A DNA stretch of 63,761 nucleotides from Betaproteobacteria bacterium Ga0077523 (lineage in GTDB: Bacteria > Pseudomonadota > Gammaproteobacteria > Burkholderiales > Ga0077523): contig LNDQ01000118.1 in the NCBI GenBank assembly GCA_001464695.1, positions 1 through 63,761 of the forward strand, written 5' to 3'. A program made the translations under genes and the position numbers. The notes beneath the pieces were generated by a model. The model was not told the origin of the DNA and searched no databases. It worked only from the letters and a program-made list of their open reading frames with translations. Each line of letters begins with the position of its first letter. The stretch's first letter is position 1. Positions 18,301 to 28,143 of this stretch are shown piece by piece.

Positions 18301-19134
18301 TCACCCCGTCGCCGGCCGCCACTGAAACTTCTGCGCCTTCCACAACCGATCGAGCAGCGGAACCAGTGGCGTACACAGGAACAGTGCCCACACCAGCGCA
18401 TTCGGCTTGAACAGCCCGTACTGCCAGAAGATCGCGAAGGCGGCGACGATGGCGGCGTAGAGCAGGCGTGCCCGCCGGTCGTTCGGAATTGTCATCGGGT
18501 CCGAGATCATGAAGAAGGCGAACAGCAGCAGCGCGCCGTTGCCGAGCTGGTGGACGAACACCCACGGGTTCTGGCCGAGCACCAGCATGCGCAGGGCGAC
18601 CATGCCGAGGAAGCACCCGAGGAACATCCAGCTCACGTCCCAGCGCCGGGCGTGCCCGGTGACGACACTGCCCAGCATCAGGAACCACGCCGCGGCGATC
18701 AGATCGTGACCCCATTGTCCTGGTGAAACCCACGCACCCGGCAGCAGGATCAGGGCGACCATGACGCCGAGGTTGGCCGGGTTGTAGAGATGCTTGCCGT
18801 TCACCCGCAGGACGAACTTGGAGCCGATGGCGATGACGGCGATCAGCGGATGCACCCACAGGCTGTCGGCTCGGAGCAGGATGGACAAGCCGAAGCAGGT
18901 CACGACGGCGCTCAGGTAGCTGCCGTTCGGCATGCCGATCCGGTGCAGCGCGTAAACCTGCGTCATCAACCCGGCGGCGAAGGTGAGAGCCATCTGTTCC
19001 CACCGCAGCGTGAAATCGCGCGCGAGCACGCCCATGGACAGGAGCGATGCGAGAAACAGGATCTGGAAGACGCGCGCATCCCTTGGCAGGGCCCCGCGCA
19101 ACGCGTCGATGCCGGGGCGGAGGCTCAGTTCCAT
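18301..19134 (-). CDS. Orphan RnfD/NqrB-like membrane protein
   Basis: 277 aa with nine or ten membrane helices. The NGKHLYNPANLGVM and LLLFAFFMISDPMTIPNDRRAR segments correspond to RnfD/NqrB subunits of ion-pumping electron-transport complexes. No other rnf or nqr gene is nearby, and the SGAT-type flavinylation threonine motif of RnfD/NqrB is not seen at the equivalent place (GNGALLLF). ATG 19134 overlaps the last 10 bp of the upstream DUF2330 gene, so the two are translationally coupled. It may be a repurposed membrane redox or quinone-contacting subunit. Confidence 0.82.
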   Translation of the reverse strand: MELSLRPGIDALRGALPRDARVFQILFLASLLSMGVLARDFTLRWEQMALTFAAGLMTQVYALHRIGMPNGSYLSAVVTCFGLSILLRADSLWVHPLIAVIAIGSKFVLRVNGKHLYNPANLGVMVALILLPGAWVSPGQWGHDLIAAAWFLMLGSVVTGHARRWDVSWMFLGCFLGMVALRMLVLGQNPWVFVHQLGNGALLLFAFFMISDPMTIPNDRRARLLYAAIVAAFAIFWQYGLFKPNALVWALFLCTPLVPLLDRLWKAQKFQWRPATG

Positions 19135-20432
19135 AGCCGCTCCCACCACTTGGCTTCGGGCTGTGCCGGCATGCCCATCTTCGTGCGGATGGTGCCGAGC
19201 TCCCAGCCGGTCAGGGATGCCAGCGTCGTGGCCTCGATCTGCTGGCGCGTGCGCACGGATTCTCGGTAGGCCGCTGCCTGGGCGCACTCTGCCTTGCCCA
19301 TCCACGGATGACGCAGCACATAGCGGGTCTGGAAGTTCTCGCGATCGGCGGTCTCCTGGAACATGAGGTCTTCGGGGAACGTCGCCTTCGTGTAGCGCAC
19401 GTGCAGGCGCGTCAGCATCACCTTCGACGCGCCACCCTGGCCGTCGTCGCCGTTCAGCCAGAAGACGCCGCTCTTGCGCAGTTCGTCGGGCGTCAATGGT
19501 TCCGCCGCGCACGGGTCGCACCAGCTCATGTCCCAGAAGTATTCGGTGAACACGACGCGGTGCTTCTCGCGCTTCGCCTGCTCGTCGAACATTGCCTTGT
19601 AGAACCGGTTGAACTCGCCGCGCACGAACAGCGGCACGTCCATGTTCGCGGGCAGCTTGACGGTGCGGTAGTTGGTGGATTCCACGCGCCCGTTTCTGGT
19701 GAGGATAAAGGCGATCAGGTCCTGCGGGCCGCGTGCGTTCACCATGCCGAGGCGCAGCGGCAGCATGAACTTCTCGCTCTCGAAGGCGAACTGCAGCGGT
19801 CTGAGGTAGGTGAGGCCGGTCTTGGCGCGCTCCTGCAGGTTGATCCTGGCCACGAAGAACTTCATGTCGAGGCGGATGTAGGGCTTGAGTGCGCGCGAGG
19901 CACCCGGCGGAATGCGGTAGCCGTTCTCGATGAGCCATGTCTCCAGGCCATCGGACTGCTCCGCGGAGAGGATCACGATGTCGTACTCGCCCACGGTGTA
20001 GGAGGCTTCCACCGTGACGCCGAGCGAACGGTGCGGATAGATCGCGCCGTCCATCATGGCCGACGCGGGGGCCATCCGCCGCAGCTTCATTATCTCCAGT
20101 TCGCGGCGGGAGCAGGGATCGTCGTCGTGGTATTCGGCCAGCCGCGGCGCGCTGAAGGCGTCGATGCGGTCGAAGATGCTCCGGTCACCCACGTTGATCT
20201 GGCTGCGCTGCAACACCGTCGGCACCGGCACGACCAGCGCGAATTCGGTAGGCTCGCCCTTGTAGTCGTTCAGCATGCTGATGACGGTGCGATTGCCGTC
20301 GCGCACCAGGATCACCTGCGAGGCTTCGTTGAACAGGCCGGCATCGGCCTTGCCGACGTAGAAGCCGCAGAAGGCGTGGACGGGTGTGGTGCAGGCGAGC
20401 AGGGCGAGGGCGAGGCAGCGGAAGAAGGGCAT
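19125..20432 (-). CDS. DUF2330 periplasmic protein
   Basis: 435 aa. A signal peptide (MPFFRCLALALLACTTPVHA) precedes CGFYVGKADAGLFNEASQVI, the hallmark start of DUF2330, then NDYKGEPTEFALVVPVP, VGEYDIVILSAEQSDGLETWL and a long mature domain. A CDPC motif near residue 320 could be redox- or metal-active. DUF2330 proteins are exported proteins of unknown function. The start is fixed by the signal peptide; earlier in-frame codons would cross the divergent BamE-like gene. It is followed, overlapping by 10 bp, by the RnfD-like gene. Confidence 0.88.
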   Translation of the reverse strand: MPFFRCLALALLACTTPVHAFCGFYVGKADAGLFNEASQVILVRDGNRTVISMLNDYKGEPTEFALVVPVPTVLQRSQINVGDRSIFDRIDAFSAPRLAEYHDDDPCSRRELEIMKLRRMAPASAMMDGAIYPHRSLGVTVEASYTVGEYDIVILSAEQSDGLETWLIENGYRIPPGASRALKPYIRLDMKFFVARINLQERAKTGLTYLRPLQFAFESEKFMLPLRLGMVNARGPQDLIAFILTRNGRVESTNYRTVKLPANMDVPLFVRGEFNRFYKAMFDEQAKREKHRVVFTEYFWDMSWCDPCAAEPLTPDELRKSGVFWLNGDDGQGGASKVMLTRLHVRYTKATFPEDLMFQETADRENFQTRYVLRHPWMGKAECAQAAAYRESVRTRQQIEATTLASLTGWELGTIRTKMGMPAQPEAKWWERLWN

Positions 20433-20559
20433 GGCGGCTCCAGTGGTCGGATGGTCTGGAGCGTGAAACGAAGCTGCGCGGCGAATGGGGTTTGGGATCC
20501 CGAACTCGCGCCCGGCACATGAGTCGAATCGGCACGATCCGATTCGAACGGGAGGAAAC

Positions 20560-21078
20560 ATGATGCGGTTCTCGCGGTGGGTGATCCTGGCGGCGGCTTT
20601 GAGCCTCCCGGGTGCATTGCTCGCCCAGTCCAAGCCCTGGGGCATCGACCCCGGCCGGTCGACCATGAAGGATGTCCGGTCGAGGATCGGTATGCCGTCG
20701 GTCATCAAGTTCAATGCCGCGGGCGAGGAGGTCTGGGAGTACAACAACAACCCGAACGGCTTCCACGCCTATCGCATCGTGTTCGGCGCCGACAATGTGG
20801 TGAAGAGCGCGCGGCGCATGCGAGTGGATGCCGACCGGCTGCAGATCAAGGCCGGCATGACCTCGAAGGAGTTGGTGGGGATCATGGGCGAACCGAGCCT
20901 CATCTACTTCATCCGCAACCGGCTGTACTGGGAGTGGCGGTTGCACTATTTCGGCAATCAGCGGCATCGGCTGGTCGCGGAGTTCGACGAGGACTACACG
21001 CTGAAGAGCACGGCGCTGATCGGGGCGCAGTATCGGGGCAGCGGAACGACGCACGGTTACGGAGGGGTCACTCCGTGA
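20560..21078 (+). CDS. Periplasmic SmpA/BamE-like domain protein
   Basis: 172 aa. The start is set by the GGAGG at 20551-20555 and a signal peptide ending LLAQS. The mature part contains two related halves of the SmpA/OmlA type: MKDVRSRIGMPSVIKFNAAGEEVWEYNNN and AGMTSKELVGIMGEPSLIYFIRNRLYWEWRL. The fold is that of small outer-membrane assembly lipoproteins such as BamE, but no lipobox cysteine is present. It overlaps the next gene by 4 bp (GTGA). Confidence 0.8.
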   Translation: MMRFSRWVILAAALSLPGALLAQSKPWGIDPGRSTMKDVRSRIGMPSVIKFNAAGEEVWEYNNNPNGFHAYRIVFGADNVVKSARRMRVDADRLQIKAGMTSKELVGIMGEPSLIYFIRNRLYWEWRLHYFGNQRHRLVAEFDEDYTLKSTALIGAQYRGSGTTHGYGGVTP

Positions 21079-21539
21079 GAACTGCAGCCTATGTAGGCAT
21101 CGCTCTGCTGATCATGGCATTGGTTGGCTGTGCGGCACGCCCGACCGGTGACGCAGCCATCTACGGCAAATCGCCGCAAGGCGGGACCATGCAGGAGGTC
21201 CGCAACCGCACCGGGTTGCCGAACGCCATGCGCTTTCTCGGTTCAGGCGAAGAGGTCTGGGAGTTCAACGACCGTCGCGTTGCCTGGGGCGCGTGGCGGG
21301 TGGTGTTCGAGCGCGACGGGAAGGTGCGCGAGATCGTGCCGATTCGCCGTCCGGAGGACATCGCCCGGGTGAAGACCGGCGGTGCATCGGGGTCGGAAGT
21401 GCTCGAGCTGCTGGGCGAACCAAGCGGGGTGTCGTTCGTGGGGCAGGACGCGGTGTGGGAGTACTGCCTGGCGGATCGCTCGCGGTTGAGGGTGCGGTTC
21501 GGACCGGAGAAGAAGGTGGTGATGTCGGAGGCGGGGTGA
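21075..21539 (+). CDS. SmpA/BamE-like lipoprotein, paralog of the upstream gene
   Basis: 154 aa starting at GTG 21075, which overlaps the TGA of the preceding gene (GTGA). The N-terminus is a lipoprotein signal with lipobox MALVGC. The mature protein repeats the layout of its neighbour: MQEVRNRTGLPNAMRFLGSGEEVWEFND and then GASGSEVLELLGEPSGVSFVGQ. The two probably arose by duplication and act together at the envelope. Function unknown. Confidence 0.8.
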   Translation: MRTAAYVGIALLIMALVGCAARPTGDAAIYGKSPQGGTMQEVRNRTGLPNAMRFLGSGEEVWEFNDRRVAWGAWRVVFERDGKVREIVPIRRPEDIARVKTGGASGSEVLELLGEPSGVSFVGQDAVWEYCLADRSRLRVRFGPEKKVVMSEAG

Positions 21540-21556
21540 GATCTGGCGAGGTGTCT

Positions 21557-21646
21557 GCCCCCATCCCAGCCTTCCCCCAGCGAAGCTGGGGGAAGGGGTG
21601 TACGCCCCCTCCCCCGGCTTTGCCGGGGGAGGGCTGGGGTGGGGGC
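21557..21646. repeat. Double hairpin of the GGGGGAAGG family
   Basis: Two GC-rich hairpins head to tail: CCCCCAGC-GAA-GCTGGGGG followed by a GTACG-centred junction and CCCCCGGC-TTT-GCCGGGGG, ending in GGGCTGGGGTGGGGGC. It sits just after the BamE-like lipoprotein gene. Confidence 0.8.
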
Positions 21647-21767
21647 CAGGCGGAGGCTAATCCATTGATTGCATGGACCTCACAAAGAAAATTTCCCGCA
21701 CCCCTCAAGTTTCGGCGCCGGCCGACGTAGATAGGGGCAGGTCTCCTCCCCCGCCAGGGGGTTTAGC

Positions 21768-21800
21768 AGGGCAGCCTTCCAGGCTGCCCTTATTTTTTTT
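21768..21800 (+). terminator. Strong rho-independent terminator
   Basis: Stem AGGGCAGCC/GGCTGCCCT (21768-21776 with 21782-21790), 5-nt loop, then TATTTTTTTT. It reads on the plus strand, 230 bp past the lipoprotein gene. A second small hairpin (CCCCC-GCCA-GGGGG, about 21748-21761) lies directly upstream, so the pair may also be the 3' end of a small RNA. Confidence 0.85.
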
Positions 21801-21812
21801 GGGGCCGGCGGA

Positions 21813-22658
21813 CTATTGCAGCGTCCTGTCCGCCACCGTGATCCGGTGCAGCAGGCGCCGATGGCCCTCATATCCGCCGGTCGCGGCGTGGATCAGGCAG
21901 CGGTTGTCCCACAGGGTCAGCATGCCTTCGGACCAGTGGTGCCGGTAGACGAACTCCGGCTGCGCCTGGTGCGTATAGACCTCCCGCAGGATCGCGTGGC
22001 CTTCGTCCTCCGGGATGCCTTCGATGCCAATGGTGTAGCCCGGACTGGCGAACAGGGCGACGCGGCCGGTCTCGGTGTGGGCGCGGCCGAGCGGATGCAG
22101 CTGTGTCTTCATCGCCGAGTCACCGAACTTGATCGCCATCGACCGGCCCTTGTCGCGCTCGCCGTACATGCCTTCGCGCGAATAGCCGCGCCGGGCGGAA
22201 TGCACACCTTTGCGATCTGCGAGAACCGACTTGAGGTGAGGCGGCATTGCGTCCCACGCGGCGTACTGGTTCGCGAACAGCGTATCGCCGCCGATGGGCG
22301 GAATCACGTTGCCGTAGAGCACCGTGCCGGCGGGTGGCCGTGGCAGGAAGCTCCAGTCCGAGTGCCAGCTCTCGGCGAACAGCGGGGTCTTCTCGTCCGC
22401 CTCGCGTTTCACCTGCACCACGTGCGGATGACCCGGAATCGCCTCGATGTACGGGTCTTCGCCGTAGGGTCCGAGGTAGTGGGCGAAGCGCTCGATATCC
22501 TGGATCGAAAGCTCCTGATCCGGAAACGCGATCACCTGATGCTCCAGCCAGATCGCGCGGATCTGCCCGATCGTGTCGGGCTGCAGCGGTTCCGACAGAT
22601 CCACGCCGCGTAACAGCGCGCCGCAGGGCGCATCCTGCTTCGTCACCTCGATCCCCAT
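21813..22658 (-). CDS. TauD/TfdA-family Fe(II)/2-oxoglutarate dioxygenase
   Basis: 281 aa. The iron triad is His99 and Asp101 in ESWHSDWSF and His257 in LIHAATGGYEGHRR, with the 2-oxoglutarate-binding Arg just after. These positions nearly match Escherichia coli TauD. The family hydroxylates sulfonates, chlorinated aryloxyacetates and other small acids using 2-oxoglutarate and O2. No sulfonate transporter or desulfonation partner lies nearby, so the substrate is open. Confidence 0.9.
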   Translation of the reverse strand: MGIEVTKQDAPCGALLRGVDLSEPLQPDTIGQIRAIWLEHQVIAFPDQELSIQDIERFAHYLGPYGEDPYIEAIPGHPHVVQVKREADEKTPLFAESWHSDWSFLPRPPAGTVLYGNVIPPIGGDTLFANQYAAWDAMPPHLKSVLADRKGVHSARRGYSREGMYGERDKGRSMAIKFGDSAMKTQLHPLGRAHTETGRVALFASPGYTIGIEGIPEDEGHAILREVYTHQAQPEFVYRHHWSEGMLTLWDNRCLIHAATGGYEGHRRLLHRITVADRTLQ

Positions 22659-22757
22659 GACGAACCTCTGTTGTTGTAGTGATGCGCGGATTATGCACTC
22701 GACGGCGCCGCGTCACTTCGACGGTACCATAGGCCGTTTCCCGACGAGGATGATCGA

Positions 22758-23726
<969 letters not shown>

Positions 23727-23732
23727 CACGGC

Positions 23733-25091
23733 TCAGCTTGCCGCGCGGACGCCTCGCAGCAAGTCTTCGACCGCGGATGCGGATGCGCGTGCAGCGTCGG
23801 CAAGATCGAATGCCTTGTCCACCTGTGCCTTGTCGCAGCCGGCGAGGCGGGTGTCCGTCGCCATGCGCTCGAGTGCCAGGTCGCGCAGTGGACGTTGCTC
23901 GCTCGTTGCTCGTCGAGAGAGCTCGGCAATCAGCGTCTGTGCATCGAGCTTGCCGAGCGTCGGCGCGAAGACCTCGGTCAGGCGTTCCGCGAAGATCACG
24001 CCATGCAGTGCTTCGATGTTGCGGCGGCAACGTGCAGCGTCCACCTGCAACCCCGCGAGCAATTCGCCGAGATAGCGCGCGGCGCTGATCGCCCGGATGA
24101 AGACGTCGGGCCATTGCGCCAGTTCCGCCTGCCAGGTGCCCAGGGCTCGTTCGTGTTCCTGCGGCATCGCCGCCAGCAGGTTCGCGATCATGCCCGGGAT
24201 CGAATGCACGGCAGCGATCACGTGCAGGGTGAGCACCGGATTGCGCTTGTGCGGCATGGCGGTGGAGCCGCCGCGACCTTCCGCTTCCGCTTCGGCGACC
24301 TCGCCGACTTCCGCCTGGGCCAGCAACGCGATGTCGCGTGCGATCTTGCCCATGGTGCCGGCAGCCAGTGCGGTGTCGGTGGCGAGCGCAATCCAGGATT
24401 CGCGTTGCGTATGCCAGCTCGCACCGGAATCGCGCAGGCCGAGCTCGCGGGCGAGTTCGGCGCGCACTGCGGCGCCGGCTGTGCCTTGAGCAGACAGGTT
24501 GCCGATTGCACCGCCGAAGGAAACAGCGAGCGCCTCGGATGCCGTTGCCTGCACCCGGGCGAGACTGCGCGCCAGGGAGTGCGCCCACTGCGCCGCCTTG
24601 AAACCGAACGTCGTGATGCCCGCCGGTTGCAGGAACGAGCGCGCCAGCATCGGTGCGGTCGCGAAACGAGCCGCCAGGGTCGACGCGCCGGCGATGGCTT
24701 TCGACTGGGCTTCGATCAGCTGGGCGAGGGCGTCCCGGGTACACAGGGCCAGTGATGTATCGAGGACGTCCTGGCTCGTGGCTCCGAAATGCACGTGACG
24801 GGCGGCTTGAGGATCCTGCGAAGCGACGTGCGCGATGAGGGCCTTGACGAAGGGGATCGCCAGCGAGCCCGCATGGGCACCGTCGCGTGCCAGGCGTTCT
24901 GCATCGAGAGCGAGCGTGCCGGCATGGCGGCGTATCGCCGCCGCGGCCGGCTCCGGTATGACGCCGCTGCGAGCTTGCGCGCCTGCCAGCGCGGCCTCGA
25001 AGCGCGACATGGCACTCAGGATCGCCGCACTCGAGAACGCGGCTTCGGCCGCAGGGTCGACGACGAAGCGCTCGAACAGGTGGCCGCTCAC
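23733..25091 (-). CDS. pcaB: 3-carboxy-cis,cis-muconate cycloisomerase
   Basis: 452 aa, fumarase/aspartase superfamily. The signature GGSTAMPHKRNP is at 274-285, HFGATSQDVLDT at 101-112 and TFGFKAAQWA near 161. PcaB converts 3-carboxy-cis,cis-muconate, the product of protocatechuate 3,4-dioxygenase, to 4-carboxymuconolactone in the beta-ketoadipate pathway. It overlaps pcaG by 4 bp. The next pathway genes (pcaC, pcaD, pcaIJ, pcaF) are not in the window. Confidence 0.93.
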   Translation of the reverse strand: MSGHLFERFVVDPAAEAAFSSAAILSAMSRFEAALAGAQARSGVIPEPAAAAIRRHAGTLALDAERLARDGAHAGSLAIPFVKALIAHVASQDPQAARHVHFGATSQDVLDTSLALCTRDALAQLIEAQSKAIAGASTLAARFATAPMLARSFLQPAGITTFGFKAAQWAHSLARSLARVQATASEALAVSFGGAIGNLSAQGTAGAAVRAELARELGLRDSGASWHTQRESWIALATDTALAAGTMGKIARDIALLAQAEVGEVAEAEAEGRGGSTAMPHKRNPVLTLHVIAAVHSIPGMIANLLAAMPQEHERALGTWQAELAQWPDVFIRAISAARYLGELLAGLQVDAARCRRNIEALHGVIFAERLTEVFAPTLGKLDAQTLIAELSRRATSEQRPLRDLALERMATDTRLAGCDKAQVDKAFDLADAARASASAVEDLLRGVRAAS

Positions 25092-25585
25092 AGGTCGAAG
25101 AACACCGTCTCGTCACCGCCGCGCAGCCGGATGTTCCATTCGAAGATGCTTGAATCGTCGGTGGAGCGTTTCGCGATCAAGGTCGCGCGACGCTCCGCCG
25201 GCACGTTCGCGGGCACCGATGCATTGGCCGGATCACCGCCCGGTCCGATGTGCACGCGGGTGAAGACATGCCGTTGCAGGCCGCGCGTGAGGATGGTCAC
25301 GTCGGCGGCTACCTGAGCGGAGCCGGGTGCGGGCAAGCGAAAAGCGAATCGACCTTCATCGTCGGTGGCCACCCGCTGGAAGCCCGCAATCGACTCGCCG
25401 AGCCGTGCGGCCGGTTGCCAGATCTCGAGCAGTGCGTCGCCGGCGCCGTTGCCATTGACGTCGGTCAGTTGTCCGACGACGCGCACGGTGCCGGGTGCGA
25501 GCGGCCGGTCGGCCGGTTCGATCGCCCACTTCAGCGCTTCGATGAAGAACGGGCCGATGGTCTGCGAAGGGGTGAGGCCGGACAT
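25088..25585 (-). CDS. pcaG: Protocatechuate 3,4-dioxygenase alpha subunit
   Basis: 165 aa, intradiol-dioxygenase fold. TPSQTIGPFFIEALKW, VVGQLTDVNGNGAGDALLEIWQP and TRVHIGPGGDPAN mark the alpha subunit, which lacks the iron ligands but completes the active site with PcaH. The ATG at 25585 yields the conserved MSGLTPSQT start; longer open reading upstream is inside pcaH. It is 14 bp downstream of pcaH and overlaps pcaB by 4 bp. Confidence 0.93.
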   Translation of the reverse strand: MSGLTPSQTIGPFFIEALKWAIEPADRPLAPGTVRVVGQLTDVNGNGAGDALLEIWQPAARLGESIAGFQRVATDDEGRFAFRLPAPGSAQVAADVTILTRGLQRHVFTRVHIGPGGDPANASVPANVPAERRATLIAKRSTDDSSIFEWNIRLRGGDETVFFDL

Positions 25586-25599
25586 GGCGATGATCCCGA

Positions 25600-26292
25600 T
25601 CAGGGTAGTACGGGTGTGGCTTCGCGTCCGCGCAGGACGATGTCGAAGCGGAAGCCGAGTGCGATGCCTTCGACGGTGAGGTCGAGATCGAAGGCGGATA
25701 CGAGCCGGCCACGGGTACGTTCGGGCACGCTCAGATAGATCGGATCGAGCGCCAGCAGGGCATCGCCGGGAAAGTACATCTGCGTGACCAGCCGTTGTCC
25801 ATACGCGTTCCCGAACAGGGAGAAGTGGATGTGCGCCGGGCGCCAAGCGTTCGCATGGTTGCGCCACGGATAGGCACCGGGCCGGATGGTGATGAACCGG
25901 TAGTTGCCGGCGTCGTCCGTCAGCGCCTTGCCCATGCCGCGGAAATGCGGGTCGAGCGGGGCGTCGTGCTGGTCCTTGGCGTGGTGGTAGCGGCCGGCCG
26001 CGTTGCACTGCCAGATCTCCACCAGCGAGCTGCGCACCGGTTTGCCGTCTTCGTCGATCACGCGGCCGGCCACCACGATGCGCTGCCCGAGCGGTTCGGC
26101 GGTGGATTGGCGCGTGAGATCGGCGTCCTGCGGCAGCAGGATCGACGGCGAGAACCCTGCCACCGCGAGCTCATCCTTGCCTTGGTCGAGCGCGACCAGC
26201 GGCTGCGATGGTGCGCGCTCGCGCGTGCTGCGGTACTCGGGCGACAGGTACTCCGGATGAATGCCGGGGGGCGTTCGCTTCAGCGCATGCAT
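25600..26292 (-). CDS. pcaH: Protocatechuate 3,4-dioxygenase beta subunit
   Basis: 230 aa. The ferric-iron ligands of intradiol dioxygenases are at Tyr102 (AAGRYHH), Tyr141 (PGAYPW) and His154/His156 (WRPAHIHF), with the same spacing as in Pseudomonas PcaH. With PcaG it splits protocatechuate between the two hydroxyls to 3-carboxy-cis,cis-muconate. It begins 10 bp after the TRAP large-permease gene, so uptake and cleavage are in one transcript. Confidence 0.95.
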   Translation of the reverse strand: MHALKRTPPGIHPEYLSPEYRSTRERAPSQPLVALDQGKDELAVAGFSPSILLPQDADLTRQSTAEPLGQRIVVAGRVIDEDGKPVRSSLVEIWQCNAAGRYHHAKDQHDAPLDPHFRGMGKALTDDAGNYRFITIRPGAYPWRNHANAWRPAHIHFSLFGNAYGQRLVTQMYFPGDALLALDPIYLSVPERTRGRLVSAFDLDLTVEGIALGFRFDIVLRGREATPVLP

Positions 26293-26302
26293 AGCGGCCT
26301 CT

Positions 26303-27622
26303 CTAGTTCATCGAACGCACGAGCCACAGGCTCAACACCGGGAAGAACACCAGCAACAATACCCGGATCGCGTCCGACACGAGAAAGGGTACGACACCCC
26401 GGAACGCGGTGCGCATGGGTACGTCCTTGGCGAGGCTGCTGATGATGTACACGTTCATCCCCACCGGCGGCGTGATGAGGCCGATCTCCACCACCATCAG
26501 CGCGAGGATGCCGAACCAGATCGCCTTCTCGGTCTGCTCCAGGCCCCAGAAGTCGAGCCCCATGATCATCGGGAAGAAGATCGGGATGGTGAGGAGGATC
26601 ATCGACAGGCTGTCCATCACGCAGCCGAGGAACACGTAGATCAGGATGATCGCGAACAGGACGGACAGCGGCGGCAATCCGCTCGTCTGCACCCAGCCGG
26701 CCAGTTCGGTGGGCATCTGCGAGAGCGCGAGGAACGAATTCAGCACGTCGGCGCCGAGCAGGATCAGGAAGATCATGCCGGTCGCCCGTGCCGTGGCGTC
26801 GAAGCATTCGAGCAACCCCTTCACGCGCATGCCGCGAGCGACCGCGAGGATGAAGGTGGCTGCGGTGCCGATGGCGGCACCTTCCGTCGCGCTGAAGTAG
26901 CCACCGTACATGCCGCCCAGCATGACGACGAAGATGGCGACCACCGGCCAGATGGAAGCAAGCGCGCGCAGGCGTTCGTCCCACAAGTGGCGGGGCCCCG
27001 CGGGGCCCGATCCAGGCTTCACGCGCACGCCCACAGCGATGGCCAGCATGTAGCCGAGCGTGGCAATCAGGCCGGGCACGAACGCAGCCGTGAACAGCTT
27101 CGCGATGTTCTGCTCGGTGAGGATCGCATACACCGCCAGCACGACCGAGGGTGGAATGAGGATGCCGAGCGTGCCGCCGGCGGCGAGCGCACCAGTCGCC
27201 AGCGCGGGGTCGTACTTGTGCTTGCGCAATTCCGGCAATGCGACCTGGCCCATGGTGGCTGCAGTGGCCAGCGACGACCCGCAGATGGCGCCGAAACCGG
27301 CGCACGCGCCGACCGAGGCCATGGCGATGCCGCCGCGGAAGTGGCCGATGAACGCGTTGGCCGTATTGAACAACGCCGCTGATAATCCTCCGCGTGAGGC
27401 GAGGTTGCCCATCAGCAGGAACATCGGCACGACCGAAAGATCGTAGTTCGAGTAGCGCGCGAAGGCCGCGGACTTCAGGTGATTCAACAACGGCGACCAG
27501 CCGGCGATCGCAACGTATCCTGCGATGCCGGTGACCAGCATTGCGATGGCGATCGGCACGCGCACCGCCATCAACGCGAGCATCAGTGCGAGAAACAGCA
27601 GCGCGAGGGTGACGCCGCTCAT
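26303..27622 (-). CDS. TRAP transporter large permease (DctM type)
   Basis: 439 aa with about twelve membrane segments. Typical DctM motifs are MAVRVPIAIAMLVTG, PMFLLMGNLAS, GAICGSSLATAATMGQVALPEL, GTLGILIPPSVVLAVYAILTEQNI, and the C-terminal GLITPPVGMNVYII. It is the ion-coupled transport subunit of a tripartite TRAP importer. The start overlaps the DctQ-type gene by 4 bp. Because the pca genes follow at 10 bp, the likely cargo is protocatechuate or a related aromatic acid; this is inferred from context only. Confidence 0.93.
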   Translation of the reverse strand: MSGVTLALLFLALMLALMAVRVPIAIAMLVTGIAGYVAIAGWSPLLNHLKSAAFARYSNYDLSVVPMFLLMGNLASRGGLSAALFNTANAFIGHFRGGIAMASVGACAGFGAICGSSLATAATMGQVALPELRKHKYDPALATGALAAGGTLGILIPPSVVLAVYAILTEQNIAKLFTAAFVPGLIATLGYMLAIAVGVRVKPGSGPAGPRHLWDERLRALASIWPVVAIFVVMLGGMYGGYFSATEGAAIGTAATFILAVARGMRVKGLLECFDATARATGMIFLILLGADVLNSFLALSQMPTELAGWVQTSGLPPLSVLFAIILIYVFLGCVMDSLSMILLTIPIFFPMIMGLDFWGLEQTEKAIWFGILALMVVEIGLITPPVGMNVYIISSLAKDVPMRTAFRGVVPFLVSDAIRVLLLVFFPVLSLWLVRSMN

Positions 27623-28137
27623 CGGCGCCACTCGATCCAGGCAGCATACAGCCCGGTCGCCGCGAGCAGCGCGAAGGCGGGCACGAGCGGTGCATAGCCC
27701 AGCCAGATCGGTGCGCCCAGGATCATGGTGGTTTCCTGGTTCGTCCACACGCTGACGGTACCGAGCGCGAGGCGCCACGCGAGCAGCGCTGCGCACAGGG
27801 CGAGGAGCAGGGCGCCGATCGCATCGAGACGGGCACTGGCGCGCGGCGAGAGCTTCATCGTGAAGAAATCGACGATGACGTGGCCCTTCTCGATCTGGCA
27901 CCACGGCAGGAAACAGGCGACGCACACCGCGCAGCCGAGCTGTACCAGTTCGAAATCGCCCTGCACCGGCGAGTCGAAGAACTTGCGGCCGACCACGCTG
28001 ACCACCGACAGGCCGAGCATCGCGACCAGCACGCTGCCGCCGAACCACGACAGCGCTCGTGCGAGCACGAGCAGCGTGCGACCCACGACATCGCCTTTCC
28101 AGGCGTCGGTCGCCGGCGCCTCGAGGGAGTCGTTCAC
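27619..28137 (-). CDS. TRAP transporter small permease (DctQ type)
   Basis: 172 aa with four membrane segments. VVGRKFFDSPVQGDFELVQLG and CQIEKGHVIVDFFTMKL are hallmark DctQ stretches. It partners the DctM-type subunit encoded immediately downstream (4-bp overlap) and lies 6 bp after the solute-binding protein gene. Confidence 0.92.
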   Translation of the reverse strand: MNDSLEAPATDAWKGDVVGRTLLVLARALSWFGGSVLVAMLGLSVVSVVGRKFFDSPVQGDFELVQLGCAVCVACFLPWCQIEKGHVIVDFFTMKLSPRASARLDAIGALLLALCAALLAWRLALGTVSVWTNQETTMILGAPIWLGYAPLVPAFALLAATGLYAAWIEWRR

Positions 28138-28143
28138 CGCCGA

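Noticed and set aside
18301..19938. Longer start for the RnfD-like protein
   Set aside because: The upstream part is out-of-frame DUF2330 sequence; the clean membrane N-terminus begins at 19134.
21705..21728. Sigma-28-like promoter TCAAGTTT ... GCCGACGT
   Set aside because: The 8-bp spacing is too short for FliA promoters and no flagellar gene follows.
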